Shown: positions 28,438 through 39,687 of the stretch, piece after piece | How positions within the stretch are numbered: position 1 is the first letter of the stretch | Layout of the letters: every line of letters starts with the position of its first letter | Assembly: GCA_025800125.1 (NCBI GenBank) | Contig: JAOXSF010000058.1 | Location: 1 to 58,118 of the forward strand | DNA length: 58,118 nucleotides | Direction: 5' to 3' | Source of the DNA: Marinobacterium sp. | Lineage (GTDB): Bacteria; Pseudomonadota; Gammaproteobacteria; Pseudomonadales; Balneatricaceae | Notes under the pieces: generated by a model | The model's database searches: none | Told to the model about the DNA's origin: nothing | Seen by the model: only the letters and a program-made list of their open reading frames with translations | Made by a program: the position numbers and the translations under genes

Positions 28438-30207
28438 ATGATGGGATTGACCGCAGAGACGGCGGATGGGCCATTCATTGAACCTGCTTCCAGAGCGAAG
28501 TGGGTTGATAAGTTGCTGCACTTTATCCGCTACTCAGAGCTGACTCTGGTACTGGAAGGGCCACTGGGGGTTGGTAAAACAACCCTGCTGCGCCAGCTTC
28601 GCCCATCGCCATCAGACAGTACGCTGAAACTCACGGAAGTGACGCTCAGCACCGCCACCGACACCAGTGAACTACTTAATCAGGTGATCAGCAAGCTGCC
28701 AGATCACAGCCAGCAGAGCGGTGATGACCGCGCCCGGTTGCAGTATCTGTACAGTTATGGCCAGGCACTGAAAAATGCCGGTCAGCATTGGGTGCTGATT
28801 ATTGATGAAGCTCAGCATCTGGATGCGCCAGCACTGGAGATTTTGCTGAATTTCATGATGGCTCATCATGGTGATGGCCACCCACCACAGCTATTACTGT
28901 CCGGTTCTGCCGGGCTTGGTCAGCTGCTGTCTAACAGCCATCTGGCAACCTCCCAGGCGGGCCGTATTCACCGTATGCTGATGGACCCGCTGGATACCGC
29001 TGAAGCGACCATATACCTGAAAAACAAGTTTCCGGGTGTGGCCAAGCAGCCAGAAAAGTTGCAGCAGAAGCTGGTACATGAGTCCCATGGCCTCCCGGCT
29101 GAAATCGACCGTCTGGCGGCGTTGCTGCTCAATACCGGTAAAGTTGGTAGCGGTCGCAAGCCGGTGGCCGAGGCGGCTGCGCCGCTGGCATTGATGGCTG
29201 ACTCCGCCGTGGCTTCACCTGCGCAACTGGGGCCAGAGCCTGTGCTCAACGCCTCTGACGATGCTGCTGCCCTACCCACTGATCTGCCAGCTGCCGGGGG
29301 TAAGCGTGCTGCTAAAGCTGCTGCCCGTGCGACCCGTGGCAGTGCTCGTGCATTTCCGCTATCAGGTGTGCAGCTGGGTATTATCGGTGTGGTATTGACC
29401 GGGATTACCGGGGGTGCAGTGTGGCAGTTTATGCCTCGTGATGAAGCTCCGGTTGCACAGGCCGTCAGCACCGGCCCGGACTCACGGGTATCCATGCAGC
29501 TCAACCTTGATGTTGAAGAAAAGCCTGACCCGAATGTGGTTGCAGAACAACAGGCGCGCAGCCGTGCCCGCATGGAGCTGGAAAAACGCCTGGCTGCCTA
29601 CGAGAACCGTTCTGTTAACCTGCCGCCTGTAGCAGAGGCACCGCTGACCATTGAGTCAGACCAGCCGCCGCTGCCGGTTAACCGGGTGGTAACCGAGCTG
29701 ACACCAAAATCAGAACAGCCCACACCGCCGCCTCAGACAGCCCGTGTCGTTGCTCAGCAGCCGCTGCCGGTAGCACAGGCTCAGCCTGCGCCGACTCCGG
29801 TCGCTGTACCGCCTGTGGTGGCTCAGCAACCCGCTCCGGTCGTGGTTAAAAAGCCGGAACCTGCTCCGGTAGTCGCGAGACCAGCGCCAAAGCCAGCGCC
29901 TCAGGCAGTTGGCCCTCGGGAAGTAGAACTGCTGTCATGGCCTGCCAGTGGTTTTACCCTGCAATTGCAGGGTTCGCGTAGTGCGAAAAGTGCGCTGGAA
30001 TTTATTCGCCGTCAGCCTGACCGGAAAAACTTCTATTACTTCACCACCATCTACAAAGGTGGCCCTTGGCATGTGGTGGTGTATGGCCGTTATGACAGCC
30101 GTGAAGCGGCCATGGCAGACGTAGGAAACCTGCCTTCGGCATTGCGTAGCCTGCGCCCCTGGGCCCGTACGGTGGCCGGTGTACAGGCCGATATTCGCAA
30201 AAAGTAG
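28438..30207 (+). CDS. damX: DamX-like AAA ATPase with C-terminal SPOR domain
   Basis: A 589-residue protein joining an ExeA-like AAA domain (about 20-235; Walker A GPLGVGKTT, Walker B VLIIDEAQHLD), an Ala/Lys-rich linker, one membrane helix (about 304-328, GIIGVVLTGITGGAV), a long Pro/Val/Gln-rich periplasmic stretch and a SPOR domain (about 500-585; FTLQLQGSRSAKSALEFI). SPOR domains bind denuded glycan at the septum, so a division role is expected. It follows aroB by 12 bp, the same order as in E. coli and Pseudomonas. The gene symbol is by position and architecture. Confidence 0.88.
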   Translation: MMGLTAETADGPFIEPASRAKWVDKLLHFIRYSELTLVLEGPLGVGKTTLLRQLRPSPSDSTLKLTEVTLSTATDTSELLNQVISKLPDHSQQSGDDRARLQYLYSYGQALKNAGQHWVLIIDEAQHLDAPALEILLNFMMAHHGDGHPPQLLLSGSAGLGQLLSNSHLATSQAGRIHRMLMDPLDTAEATIYLKNKFPGVAKQPEKLQQKLVHESHGLPAEIDRLAALLLNTGKVGSGRKPVAEAAAPLALMADSAVASPAQLGPEPVLNASDDAAALPTDLPAAGGKRAAKAAARATRGSARAFPLSGVQLGIIGVVLTGITGGAVWQFMPRDEAPVAQAVSTGPDSRVSMQLNLDVEEKPDPNVVAEQQARSRARMELEKRLAAYENRSVNLPPVAEAPLTIESDQPPLPVNRVVTELTPKSEQPTPPPQTARVVAQQPLPVAQAQPAPTPVAVPPVVAQQPAPVVVKKPEPAPVVARPAPKPAPQAVGPREVELLSWPASGFTLQLQGSRSAKSALEFIRRQPDRKNFYYFTTIYKGGPWHVVVYGRYDSREAAMADVGNLPSALRSLRPWARTVAGVQADIRKK

Positions 30208-30226
30208 AATCTTTCGTGATTAGCCC

Positions 30227-30263
30227 GCCCACCCGACTGTATTGAAGTCGGGTGGGCTTTTTT
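30227..30263 (+). terminator. Terminator after damX
   Basis: GCCCACCCGAC (30227-30237) pairs perfectly with GTCGGGTGGGC (30247-30257), followed by six T. It ends the pilQ-aroK-aroB-damX transcript. Confidence 0.95.
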
Positions 30264-30441
30264 ATGCCTTTTCCTTCCCTGCCCATGCTCTTTGCCGTGT
30301 TTTTCTGTCCTGTAATTTTGCTGTGATTGTGCGGCTGCAAAATTGCTCATTTCTGGCAAAAACTTTCTAAGCTGTTGATTAAAAAGCGTAAAAAGCTGGC
30401 TGTTCGGTCGGTGTGTGGCAGCGCAAAAATGCCCCGAATAT

Positions 30442-30449
30442 TGTATAAA
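30442..30449 (+). promoter_or_regulatory. Possible -10 region of the gltBD promoter
   Basis: TGTATAAA is the best -10-like sequence in the 307-bp gap before gltB; no convincing -35 lies 16-18 bp upstream, so activator dependence or another position is possible. The predicted leader would be about 115 nt. Confidence 0.35.
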
Positions 30450-30502
30450 ATTTGTCCCCGAAGGTTCTGTCGTGTAGGATTACTTCCCCCCTTTTTGAGG
30501 AG

Positions 30503-30574
30503 ATGCCCGAAGATGGCGTCCAGAAGGGATATAAATACGACTATAAAGAACAAGTGAGTGAGATTGGCTTATGA
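30503..30574 (+). CDS. Candidate 23-residue leader peptide overlapping the gltB start
   Basis: An ATG at 30503 opens a 23-codon frame ([15 protein letters not shown]...) whose TGA stop overlaps the gltB ATG as ATGA, the signature of translational coupling. GAGGAG lies directly before this ATG, closer than ideal (2-5 bp). A competing overlapping frame starts at ATG 30513 with better spacing from the same GAGGAG and stops before gltB. gltB itself has only a weak ribosome site. The peptide is acidic-basic with three Tyr and no amino-acid run typical of attenuators. Status as a real gene is uncertain. Confidence 0.4.
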   Translation: MPEDGVQKGYKYDYKEQVSEIGL

Positions 30575-33500
30575 CTACAGGTCTGTATCGTCCTGGAGAA
30601 TTTAAGGACAACTGTGGCTTCGGCCTCATGGCCCACATGCAGGGCCAGGCGAGCCACAGTCTGCTGGAAAAAGCGATTGAGGCCCTGGCCTGCATGACTC
30701 ACCGTGGTGGTATTGCGGCAGATGGTAAAACCGGTGATGGCTGTGGTCTGCTGATGCAGAAGCCGGACGGGTTCATGCGTGCCGTAGCCCAGGAAAGTCT
30801 GGGTGTTGAGTTAGGCCAGCAGTACGCTGTCGGTATGGTGTTTCTGTCGAATGATGAGGAACTGGCCCAGGCCGCACGTACAATCATTGATACACAACTG
30901 GCAGAACAGGGGCTGAAATCCCTGGGTTGGCGTGTCGTGCCAACCGACGATAGCTGTCTGGGTCCGATTGCGAAAGAGACCCTGCCACAGATGGAACAGG
31001 TCTTCATCGATGCGAACGGCAAAACAGCCCGTGAGTTTGCGATTGCCCTGTTCGTTGCCCGCCGTAAAGCTGAAATCGCGCTGGCGGATGATCCTGATTT
31101 CTACATCTGTAGTTTCTCCGACAAGGTTATTTCCTACAAAGGTCTGACCATGCCGGTAGACCTGCCGGTATTCTTCAAGGATCTGGCAGACAGCCGTCTG
31201 GAAACAGCGGTGGTGACTTACCATCAGCGTTTCTCTACCAACACCGCACCGCGCTGGCCTCTGGCCCAGCCGTTCCGCTTCCTGGCACACAACGGTGAAA
31301 TCAACACCATTGAAGGTAACCGCAACTGGGCCAAGGCCCGTGCCAGCAAATTTGCCACCGAGCTGCTGCCAAACGTTGATGAGTTGCAGCCGATTGTAAA
31401 CACCACCGGCTCTGATTCCTCCTCCATGGATAACATGCTGGAGTTCCTGCTGGTAGGCGGCATGGACATCTACCGTGCGGTACGCATGATCGTACCGCCA
31501 GCCTGGCAGAACGTAGATACCATGGACGCTGAACTGCGTGCCTTCTACGAGTACAACTCCATGCACATGGAGCCGTGGGATGGCCCGGCCGGTATGGTAA
31601 TGACTGACGGTCGCTACGCGGTATGTATGCTGGACCGTAACGGCCTGCGTCCCTCGCGCTGGGTGATGACCGCTGACGGTATGATCTGTACCGCCTCTGA
31701 AATCGGTGTATTTGATTACAAGCCGCAAGACATTGTGGCTCAGGGCCGTGTCGGCCCAGGCCAGATTCTGGCGATTGACACCGAAACCGGTGAAGTGCTG
31801 CACACTCAGGATGTGGATAACAAACTGAAGAAAGCACAGCCGTACAAGAAGTGGTTGAAGGAAAATGGCCTGCGTCTGGAGCAGACCATGAATCTGAAAG
31901 AGGAGTCACAGTCGTTCCGCGAAATGAGCGCGGACGAAGTGAAAACTCACATGAAGATGTTCCAGGTGACGTTCGAAGAGCGTGACCAGATCATCCGTCC
32001 ACTGGGTGAGAGCGGCATGGAAGCTGTTGGCTCCATGGGTGATGACAAGCCGATGGCGGTGCTGTCCTCCCGTATCCGTTCTCCGTATGACTACTTCCGT
32101 CAGCAGTTTGCGCAGGTCACCAACCCGCCAATCGACCCGCTGCGTGAAGCGATTGTAATGTCACTGGAGACCTGCCTGGGCTCCGAGAAAAACGTTTTTG
32201 AAGAGACGCCAGATCACGCCCGCCGTGTCATCCTGACCACACCGGTACTGTCTGCGTCCAAGTTCCGTCGTCTGCGTGATAACACCGAAGAAGGCTTCGA
32301 AGTTGCCACCATCGACCTGAACTATGACCCTTCCACGACCTCGCTGAAAGATGCCATCGAGTCGATTGCAGATCAGTCTGAGCAGGCAGCCCGTGATGGC
32401 AAGGTGATCATCATCCTGTCTGATGCACGCATTGAACAGGGCAAGCTGCCGGTACATGCGGCGATGGCGACCGGTGCTGTACATCACCGTCTGGTCGACA
32501 GCGGTCTGCGTACCAACACCAACATTGTGGTCGAGTCCGGTACTGTGCGTGACCCGCACCACTTCGCGGTACTGTTCGGCTTCGGGGCCACCGCAGTATT
32601 CCCGTACCTGGTGTACCGTGTACTGAACGATCTGTGTGCCGCTGGCGAGTTGCAGATGGCACCGCTGGACAGCCACGAGAACTACCGTAAGGGCATCAAC
32701 AAGGGCCTGATGAAGATCCTGTCCAAGATGGGTATCTCCACCATTGCGTCCTACCGTGGTGCGCAGCTGTTTGAAGCGGTGGGTCTGGCATCTGAAGTGG
32801 TTGACCTGTGTTTCAAAGGCGTACCAAGCCGTATTGAAGGTGCCCGTTTCGAGGACTTCCAGCACGAGCAGGGCCTGCTGGCGAAAGAAGCCTGGGTGCC
32901 GCGCAAGCCGATCCAGCAAGGGGGCTTGCTGAAGTACATGCACGACGGTGAGTACCACGCCTACAACCCGGATGTGGTTCGCACTATCCACGATGCAGTT
33001 CGCACCGGCGACCCTAAGGCGTACCAGCAGTACGCTGATCTGGTAAACCAGCGTGGTGTCGCCACTATCCGCGACCTGCTGGGCCTGAGTAAAAACCAGA
33101 CTGCGATCAAGCTGGACGAAGTCGAGCCTGCCTCTGAAATCCTCAAGCGTTTTGACTCCGCTGCGATGTCGCTGGGTGCCTTGTCACCGGAAGCACACGA
33201 AGCGCTGGCGGTGGCCATGAACGAGCTGGGCGGTCGCTCCAACTCCGGTGAGGGTGGTGAAGACCCGGCCCGTCACGGCACCATGAAACGCTCCAAGATC
33301 AAACAGGTGGCCTCCGGCCGCTTCGGGGTAACACCAGAGTACCTGGTAAACGCTGAAGTTATGCAGATCAAAGTCGCCCAGGGTGCCAAGCCGGGCGAAG
33401 GTGGTCAGCTGCCAGGTGGCAAGGTGAATGAGCTGATCGCCCGTCTGCGTTACTCTGTACCAGGCGTAACGCTGATCTCGCCCCCACCGCACCACGATAT

Positions 33501-35028
33501 CTATTCCATTGAAGACCTGGCGCAGCTGATCTTCGACCTGAAACAGGTTAACCCTGACGGCCTGGTATCGGTGAAACTGGTATCCCGTCCGGGTGTTGGC
33601 ACCATCGCCTGTGGTGTTGCCAAAGCTTACGCCGATCTGATTACCATCTCCGGTTATGACGGTGGTACGGCAGCGTCTCCGCTGACATCTATCCACTACG
33701 CCGGTTCCCCGTGGGAGCTGGGCCTGGCCGATGCGCACCAGTCACTGCGTGGCAACCAGCTGCGTGGCAGCGTACGTCTGCAGACAGACGGCGGTCTGAA
33801 AACCGGTCTGGATGTGGTAAAAGGCGCGATTCTGGGTGCTGAGAGCTTCGGCTTCGGTACTATGCCGATGGTTGCGCTGGGCTGTAAGTACCTGCGTATC
33901 TGTCACCTGAACAACTGTGCCACCGGTGTTGCTACGCAGCATAAAGGCCTGCGTGATGCACACTTCCGTGGCACCGTGGAGATGGTTAAAAACTTCTTCC
34001 GCTTCGTCGCAGAAGAGACCCGTCAGTGGATGGCCGAGCTGGGCATTCGCACCATGCAGGAACTGGTAGGCCGTGTTGACCTGCTGGAAGTGCTGGACGG
34101 TAAAACACCTAAACAGCAGAACCTGAACCTGGCACCGCTGATCTCTGATGCCGGTATCCCGGCACAAGCGCCGCAGACCTGTCAGGTTGAGCGCAACAAC
34201 CCGTACGATCTGGCTGAACTGAACAACCAGATGATCGCACTGGCTGAGCAAGCGATTGCTGATAAGAGCGGCGGCGAGTATGAGCTGACCATCACCAACT
34301 GTGACCGTTCTGTCGGTGCCCGCACGTCCGGTGCTATCGCCAAGGCGCACGGCAACAGTGGCATGGCAGACAGCCCGATCACCTTCCGCTTCAAAGGCCA
34401 CGCAGGCCAGTCGCTGGGTGTCTGGAATGCCAGCGGCCAGAACCTGTACGTTGAAGGCGATGCCAACGACTACGTGGGTAAAGGCATGGCGGGCGGTAAG
34501 GTTGTGCTGTATCCGTTCAAGGAAGCGAGCTACAACTCCCATGAAACATCTATCATGGGTAATACCTGTCTGTACGGTGCAACCGGCGGCAAGCTGTTTG
34601 CAGCAGGCCGCGCTGGTGAGCGTTTCGCGGTACGTAACTCCGGCGTTCACGCTGTAGTTGAAGGCGCGGGCGACCATTGCTGTGAGTACATGACCGGTGG
34701 TCTGGTTACCGTACTGGGCCCGACAGGCTACAACTTCGGTGCAGGTATGACCGGCGGCTTCGCCTATGTGCTGGATCTGGATAACAGCTTTGTGGACAAG
34801 TACAACCACGAGCTGGTGGATATCCACCGCATCCATACCGAGCAGATGGAAATCTACAAGAACCACCTGCGCTCCGTAATCATTGAGTTCACCAACGAAA
34901 CCGGCAGTGCCTGGGGTCAGGAGATCATCGACAACCTCGATGACTACATTGGCCGCTTCTGGCTGGTTAAACCTAAAGCCGCCAGCCTCAATGCGCTGCT
35001 GGGCAACATGCGTGATCTGAGCGAGTAA
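30571..35028 (+). CDS. gltB: Glutamate synthase (NADPH) large subunit
   Basis: The 1485-residue alpha subunit of GOGAT, which transfers the glutamine amide to 2-oxoglutarate to give two glutamates. A 14-residue propeptide precedes Cys15 ([13 protein letters not shown]), which becomes the N-terminal nucleophile of the class II amidotransferase domain. The central domain, FMN-binding synthase domain ([26 protein letters not shown]) and C-terminal beta-helix (GXXG repeats near the end) follow. The 3Fe-4S cysteines are Cys1105, Cys1111 and Cys1116 ([12 protein letters not shown]). Codon use looks more biased than in neighbours, in keeping with high expression. Confidence 0.98.
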   Translation: MTTGLYRPGEFKDNCGFGLMAHMQGQASHSLLEKAIEALACMTHRGGIAADGKTGDGCGLLMQKPDGFMRAVAQESLGVELGQQYAVGMVFLSNDEELAQAARTIIDTQLAEQGLKSLGWRVVPTDDSCLGPIAKETLPQMEQVFIDANGKTAREFAIALFVARRKAEIALADDPDFYICSFSDKVISYKGLTMPVDLPVFFKDLADSRLETAVVTYHQRFSTNTAPRWPLAQPFRFLAHNGEINTIEGNRNWAKARASKFATELLPNVDELQPIVNTTGSDSSSMDNMLEFLLVGGMDIYRAVRMIVPPAWQNVDTMDAELRAFYEYNSMHMEPWDGPAGMVMTDGRYAVCMLDRNGLRPSRWVMTADGMICTASEIGVFDYKPQDIVAQGRVGPGQILAIDTETGEVLHTQDVDNKLKKAQPYKKWLKENGLRLEQTMNLKEESQSFREMSADEVKTHMKMFQVTFEERDQIIRPLGESGMEAVGSMGDDKPMAVLSSRIRSPYDYFRQQFAQVTNPPIDPLREAIVMSLETCLGSEKNVFEETPDHARRVILTTPVLSASKFRRLRDNTEEGFEVATIDLNYDPSTTSLKDAIESIADQSEQAARDGKVIIILSDARIEQGKLPVHAAMATGAVHHRLVDSGLRTNTNIVVESGTVRDPHHFAVLFGFGATAVFPYLVYRVLNDLCAAGELQMAPLDSHENYRKGINKGLMKILSKMGISTIASYRGAQLFEAVGLASEVVDLCFKGVPSRIEGARFEDFQHEQGLLAKEAWVPRKPIQQGGLLKYMHDGEYHAYNPDVVRTIHDAVRTGDPKAYQQYADLVNQRGVATIRDLLGLSKNQTAIKLDEVEPASEILKRFDSAAMSLGALSPEAHEALAVAMNELGGRSNSGEGGEDPARHGTMKRSKIKQVASGRFGVTPEYLVNAEVMQIKVAQGAKPGEGGQLPGGKVNELIARLRYSVPGVTLISPPPHHDIYSIEDLAQLIFDLKQVNPDGLVSVKLVSRPGVGTIACGVAKAYADLITISGYDGGTAASPLTSIHYAGSPWELGLADAHQSLRGNQLRGSVRLQTDGGLKTGLDVVKGAILGAESFGFGTMPMVALGCKYLRICHLNNCATGVATQHKGLRDAHFRGTVEMVKNFFRFVAEETRQWMAELGIRTMQELVGRVDLLEVLDGKTPKQQNLNLAPLISDAGIPAQAPQTCQVERNNPYDLAELNNQMIALAEQAIADKSGGEYELTITNCDRSVGARTSGAIAKAHGNSGMADSPITFRFKGHAGQSLGVWNASGQNLYVEGDANDYVGKGMAGGKVVLYPFKEASYNSHETSIMGNTCLYGATGGKLFAAGRAGERFAVRNSGVHAVVEGAGDHCCEYMTGGLVTVLGPTGYNFGAGMTGGFAYVLDLDNSFVDKYNHELVDIHRIHTEQMEIYKNHLRSVIIEFTNETGSAWGQEIIDNLDDYIGRFWLVKPKAASLNALLGNMRDLSE

Positions 35029-35038
35029 ACGCAGGGTT

Positions 35039-35079
35039 GTGGATAGTTTGCAGGCGGCGACGCCGGTAAATCTATCCAC
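35039..35079 (+). other. Intercistronic two-level hairpin between gltB and gltD
   Basis: GTGGATAG (35039-35046) pairs with CTATCCAC (35072-35079), enclosing a second GC-rich stem GGCG-GCGA-CGCC (35053-35064). There is no U tract, so it is more likely a stability or processing element than a terminator. Confidence 0.55.
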
Positions 35080-35085
35080 AGGTGA

Positions 35086-36558
<1,473 letters not shown>

Positions 36559-36582
36559 TTCTCAGGTGATTCTGGATATTAG

Positions 36583-36613
36583 AAACCCGCTCAATTGAGC
36601 GGGTTTTGTTTTT
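36583..36613 (+). terminator. Terminator of gltBD
   Basis: AAACCCGCTCAA/TTGAGCGGGTTT is a perfect palindromic stem followed by TGTTTTT. It marks the left edge of the accessory island. Confidence 0.92.
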
Positions 36614-36625
36614 AAGTGGTTGTTG

Positions 36626-36967
36626 CTACGGCCTTGATACATCCAGTACAGATATATCTATCAAACCTTTAAGTTCAGGAAGTAGTCTTTCTTCTATACT
36701 GGCTTTTAACTCTTGGGCGTTTTCTATGCTATGTCTCTTTCGATCAGCAACTTTTTCATGCTTACCAAACCAGATCACCAGGTAAACTCCTTGCTGCTCT
36801 GCGTCTCGGTGGGTTGAAGGGCGTTTATGTAGCTGAGCGGAAGTGGCTGTATATAGCTCTTTATACCATTGTCCTTTTACCTCTGTAACAAGAAGTTTTC
36901 TACTGCTAATCAGTTTGGTTGTGGTGAAGTCATCCCGATTTCCGTTCTTTAGCTGGTGTTCAGGCAT
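36626..36967 (-). CDS. PD-(D/E)xK nuclease-like domain protein, probably a fragment
   Basis: A 113-residue frame with spaced motif RDDF...LVTEVKGQWYKEL, reading as the D...ExK core of PD-(D/E)xK nucleases, then GVYLVIWFGKHEK and a C-terminal helical stretch (ELKASIEERLLPELKGL). From memory this arrangement resembles the extreme C-terminus of large, sporadically distributed proteins in defence islands, where a VEVKG core is followed by YLVxWF. Here it has its own ATG but no clear ribosome site, and decayed coding sequence lies directly upstream on the same strand, so it is probably the surviving 3' end of a larger gene. Function as a free protein is doubtful. Confidence 0.5.
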   Translation of the reverse strand: MPEHQLKNGNRDDFTTTKLISSRKLLVTEVKGQWYKELYTATSAQLHKRPSTHRDAEQQGVYLVIWFGKHEKVADRKRHSIENAQELKASIEERLLPELKGLIDISVLDVSRP

Positions 36968-37027
36968 TATTGATATGCTCTATGGCTCAAGCCTTTGCTT
37001 GAGGTGTTTAGCAATAATCACTATAGA

Positions 37028-37239
37028 TTATATCTCGTCTAGCCATTCTACTTTTTCGTAAAAACGACCTGCGGAATTGAGCTCTCCATTACATATCTCT
37101 TTCTGAAATCTTAGCAGTTCCTGAAGGAGAAGTTGACGTAGACCTGCCACAGTAACTCTTCCTGGCCTTCATAGTCAGCAATAACTGAAAGAAAAGTGAT
37201 ATCAAAAATGGATAAAGTGTTTTGGCTTTCTGGTGAGTA
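37028..37239 (-). pseudogene. Frameshifted gene remnant upstream of the nuclease-like fragment
   Basis: Read leftward, one frame gives a protein-like stretch (SIFDITFLSVIADYEGQEEL) that runs into a stop, and a second frame takes over near 37140 with RQLLLQELLRFQKEICNGEL and SAGRFYEKVEWLDEI before its own stop at 37028. The two halves look like one protein broken by an indel. There is no start codon with a ribosome site. The family was not recognised. Confidence 0.35.
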
Positions 37240-37609
37240 TTATTAATGATGGACAAGGGCTGTGCAAGGATATTAAGGCTCGTAATCTGGTTTGAAAATC
37301 AGATGTCTGAAAATACTGAACTGTATTCGTCAAATCGTTTTTCGGTTATGTTCTAGCCTTAGTAGTGTAAAAAGTAGTCTGAGGGGGCATACCATCATTG
37401 TTCGCATTGGTTTAGAAAAGCTGCAGTCTATTCCTGCATGAACGGACTGCGGCTTTGCTGAATGATACGTAGCAGACAAATATATCAGAGCAGAATCGCT
37501 TAAAAATATAGTAAAACCTGTATCTTTACCCTTAAGCCCTGATGTAATGATTGGTTAATATATCAGTCCTGCTAATTCCTGTTATCAGGATATAGAAATA
37601 CGCAACGAC
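37240..37609. other. AT-rich non-coding stretch in the island
   Basis: No gene is seen. One notable structure is AAGCTGCAGTC (37418-37428) pairing with GACTGCGGCTT (about 37444-37454) around a 15-base loop. Confidence 0.4.
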
Positions 37610-38203
37610 TTAACGATCAATAGTGATTACAGGGTCCACCTGAGCGTATTTCTCAATTATAGGTTTTTTATGGTCATTAGTGTTAACCAGAAGTAGTTTT
37701 ATGTAATATCTGACCTCTTTTTCAGAAGCTTCTTTTGGCTCAGTCCGCACTGTAGCGGTAGGAACCATCACCTCAGAAATCAATGATTTTGAAAGTTTAT
37801 CGTTAATGTTGTTAGGCTGGTCGGGGGAGTTGAAACCATGCTTAAGGTATACATGACCACTCTCTTGAAATGTACTACTCAGCGGTGTAAGTTGATTTAG
37901 CCACTGTGGTTCATTAGAACAATTAAATCCATACATACAAATCTTTCTATGGCCTTCTCTCAAAGGTTGCATTTCGGATAACACCCATCGAATTTCATCT
38001 TCAGGCTTAACTCTCAAGGAAAAACTATCACCATCTCCTATAATTACACCATCCTTAAGTTCATTACTTTTAGCAACTATTGTGACATTTTTGCCCCAGT
38101 ATGAACCTTTACCAACAGGTGAATCCCAAGACCCAGTTCCTTCTAAGCTTCTTACAAACTGAGTATTTACCAGAACATTGATTGTCCAAATTCTTTTGCT
38201 CAT
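37610..38203 (-). CDS. AidA/PixA inclusion-body family-like protein
   Basis: From ATG 38203, preceded by GAGGG, the protein has 197 residues and no signal peptide. It begins WTINVLVNTQF, has a central block DGDSFSLRVKPEDEIRW, then ICMYGFNCSNE, and ends KYAQVDPVITI. Those positions fit the AidA/PixA family, whose members start with INVLVxxD, have a GD.L.F.A..GD..RW block and end with a DP.I.V strand; they accumulate as cytoplasmic inclusions or respond to quorum sensing. The match is by pattern memory and moderate. It sits alone in AT-rich DNA, suggesting horizontal acquisition. Confidence 0.5.
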   Translation of the reverse strand: MSKRIWTINVLVNTQFVRSLEGTGSWDSPVGKGSYWGKNVTIVAKSNELKDGVIIGDGDSFSLRVKPEDEIRWVLSEMQPLREGHRKICMYGFNCSNEPQWLNQLTPLSSTFQESGHVYLKHGFNSPDQPNNINDKLSKSLISEVMVPTATVRTEPKEASEKEVRYYIKLLLVNTNDHKKPIIEKYAQVDPVITIDR

Positions 38204-38407
38204 CCTTTTGCCCTCAGTGCGTTTGTTTAACCATGACAACATTATCAGGCCCAGATCAAGCTGAACATTACATCGTATTACATTCAAAAATTATGGCTTA
38301 AATAAAATAACAAATGATCGGTAGTTTTCTATATTTAAACCAGGTAGCGTTCTCAATTGATTTCCGTCAGAATAGGCTGACCAACTATTTTGTACATGGA
38401 GTACATC

Positions 38408-38571
38408 ATGGCTCGCATGATTCTGCGTGATGGTCAATGGGAGCGAGTAGCCCCATTACTGCTTGGTAAGACAACAGATCGAGGTGTTACAGCTCAAGAT
38501 AATCGATTATTTCTGGGAGCGGTGCTCTGGATTGCACGCACCGGTGCGCCTTGGAGGGATACGCCCGAAGT
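38408..38571 (+). pseudogene. IS5-family transposase, 5' stub
   Basis: ATG at 38408 begins MARMILRDGQWERVAPLL, continues GVTAQDNRLFLGAVLW and reaches IARTGAPWRDTPEVF, the well-known N-terminus of IS5-family (IS427-group) transposases, about 55 residues. There the coding sequence stops being transposase-like because a palindromic repeat begins. The remaining C-terminal two-thirds with the DDE residues is absent from the window, so it is inactive. Confidence 0.85.
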
Positions 38572-38678
38572 TTTTCTCGTTCCCACGGTCTCCGTGGGAA
38601 TGCATAGCATTATTACAGTTTCACAGCTATGGGTTCCGCGTGTAGCTCACCCACGCAGAGCATGGCAACCAGAAAACT
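38569..38678. repeat. MITE-like palindromic repeat with ~28-bp terminal inverted repeats
   Basis: The left end AGTTTTTCTCGTTCCCACG... and the right end, read on the other strand AGTTTTCTGGTTGCCATGC..., match over about 28 bp with a few changes. The left arm holds the hairpin CCCACG-GTCTC-CGTGGG. Similar GTTCCCACG/CGTGGGAATGC hairpins are widespread in proteobacterial intergenic DNA. It separates the transposase stub from the nucleotidyltransferase-HEPN gene, whose stop lies 1-2 bp beyond its right end. Confidence 0.75.
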
Positions 38679-38679
38679 C

Positions 38680-39567
38680 TCAATTCGGGCATTTAATCTT
38701 CTCTTCACACAACCTCTCCGTAAGCCCCCGCAATATCTCAACCCGTTCAATCAGCCATTCCAGCTGCTCTTTATTGATTTCAAAGTGTTCCGAGTAACGT
38801 GCATCAATATAGGCGCGTTTCAGTAGCTGGAAGCGGCTGCGGTCGATGCGTTGTTGCTGGGGAAAGACGATGGCGAAGTCCGGGTGCTGGCCGATGGCCA
38901 GATTATTTAGCTGAATCAGATTATGGGTGTTGGGTTTGTAGTTGGTGAACACCAGCATAATGCAGGAATAGTAGGTTTCAGTGGCCTGGTGCAGCATAAA
39001 GGCGGCTTTTTTCAGGTCTTCTTCCTGTTGATAGAAGCGGACGCCTTTCATAAAACCGTTACCGCTATCAAACCAGTGGCTGAAATGTCGTTCTGCCAGT
39101 GCGCGGGCCTGGGCGGGGCTGAGGTCGCAGGCATTGGCTAATGGTTTTGGCTCCAGCTCGTAGAGCACAACGCCTTGCTGTTTGATATCAGAGAAGAAGT
39201 ACTGGCCTTCTGACAGGGCGTGATTGACTTCATGCAGGGTGTGCAGAATCAGCGTAACCGGCGGTTTGATATAGAGGCTGATGCGATCTTCAATGGTCTG
39301 CCACAGTCTGGGCTCCTGTAGCAGCGGTGTTGCCTGGTCGTTCAGGATAACCAGAATATCGTAATCGCTGAGGTAGCCGTTGGCCGGGTCATACACCCAC
39401 TTGCCGGTGGCATGGCTGCCGAACAGAATCACTTTCTGAATCCGGTAGTGTTTCTTCTTGCCCTGGGCAAAACCGACCACCTGCTCAAACTCATCACGAA
39501 TCACCGACAGGATATAGTCGATATCGCGCTGCTTGCTGGCGGGGAGATGATCAAGGCTTTTTTTCAT
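38680..39567 (-). CDS. Nucleotidyltransferase-HEPN fusion protein
   Basis: A 295-residue two-domain protein. The N-terminal minimal nucleotidyltransferase has VILFGSHATGKW (residues about 47-57) and SDYDILVIL (67-75), i.e. GS-x-SDxD. The C-terminal HEPN domain (about 165-290) includes FMLHQATETYYSCIMLVF and THNLIQL. In two-gene MNT/HEPN toxin-antitoxin modules these domains are separate; fused versions are of unsettled role. The start MKKSLDHLP is chosen because homologues begin there; a longer GTG frame begins at 39624. It is divergent from a small basic protein. Confidence 0.85.
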   Translation of the reverse strand: MKKSLDHLPASKQRDIDYILSVIRDEFEQVVGFAQGKKKHYRIQKVILFGSHATGKWVYDPANGYLSDYDILVILNDQATPLLQEPRLWQTIEDRISLYIKPPVTLILHTLHEVNHALSEGQYFFSDIKQQGVVLYELEPKPLANACDLSPAQARALAERHFSHWFDSGNGFMKGVRFYQQEEDLKKAAFMLHQATETYYSCIMLVFTNYKPNTHNLIQLNNLAIGQHPDFAIVFPQQQRIDRSRFQLLKRAYIDARYSEHFEINKEQLEWLIERVEILRGLTERLCEEKIKCPN

Positions 39568-39687
39568 GGTGAAGATGGTAACACTGTTACCGGAAAGCGT
39601 CTGTGTCTTGTCACAATGTTGCACTTCTGGTGCAGAATTTAGCCTCAGCCAGCTGGTATACTTCCTCTATCAACAATGGAGGCAGCT

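Noticed and set aside
37240-37609. Second IS remnant in the AT-rich gap
   Set aside because: Only a single hairpin was seen; no transposase-like residues or paired ends.
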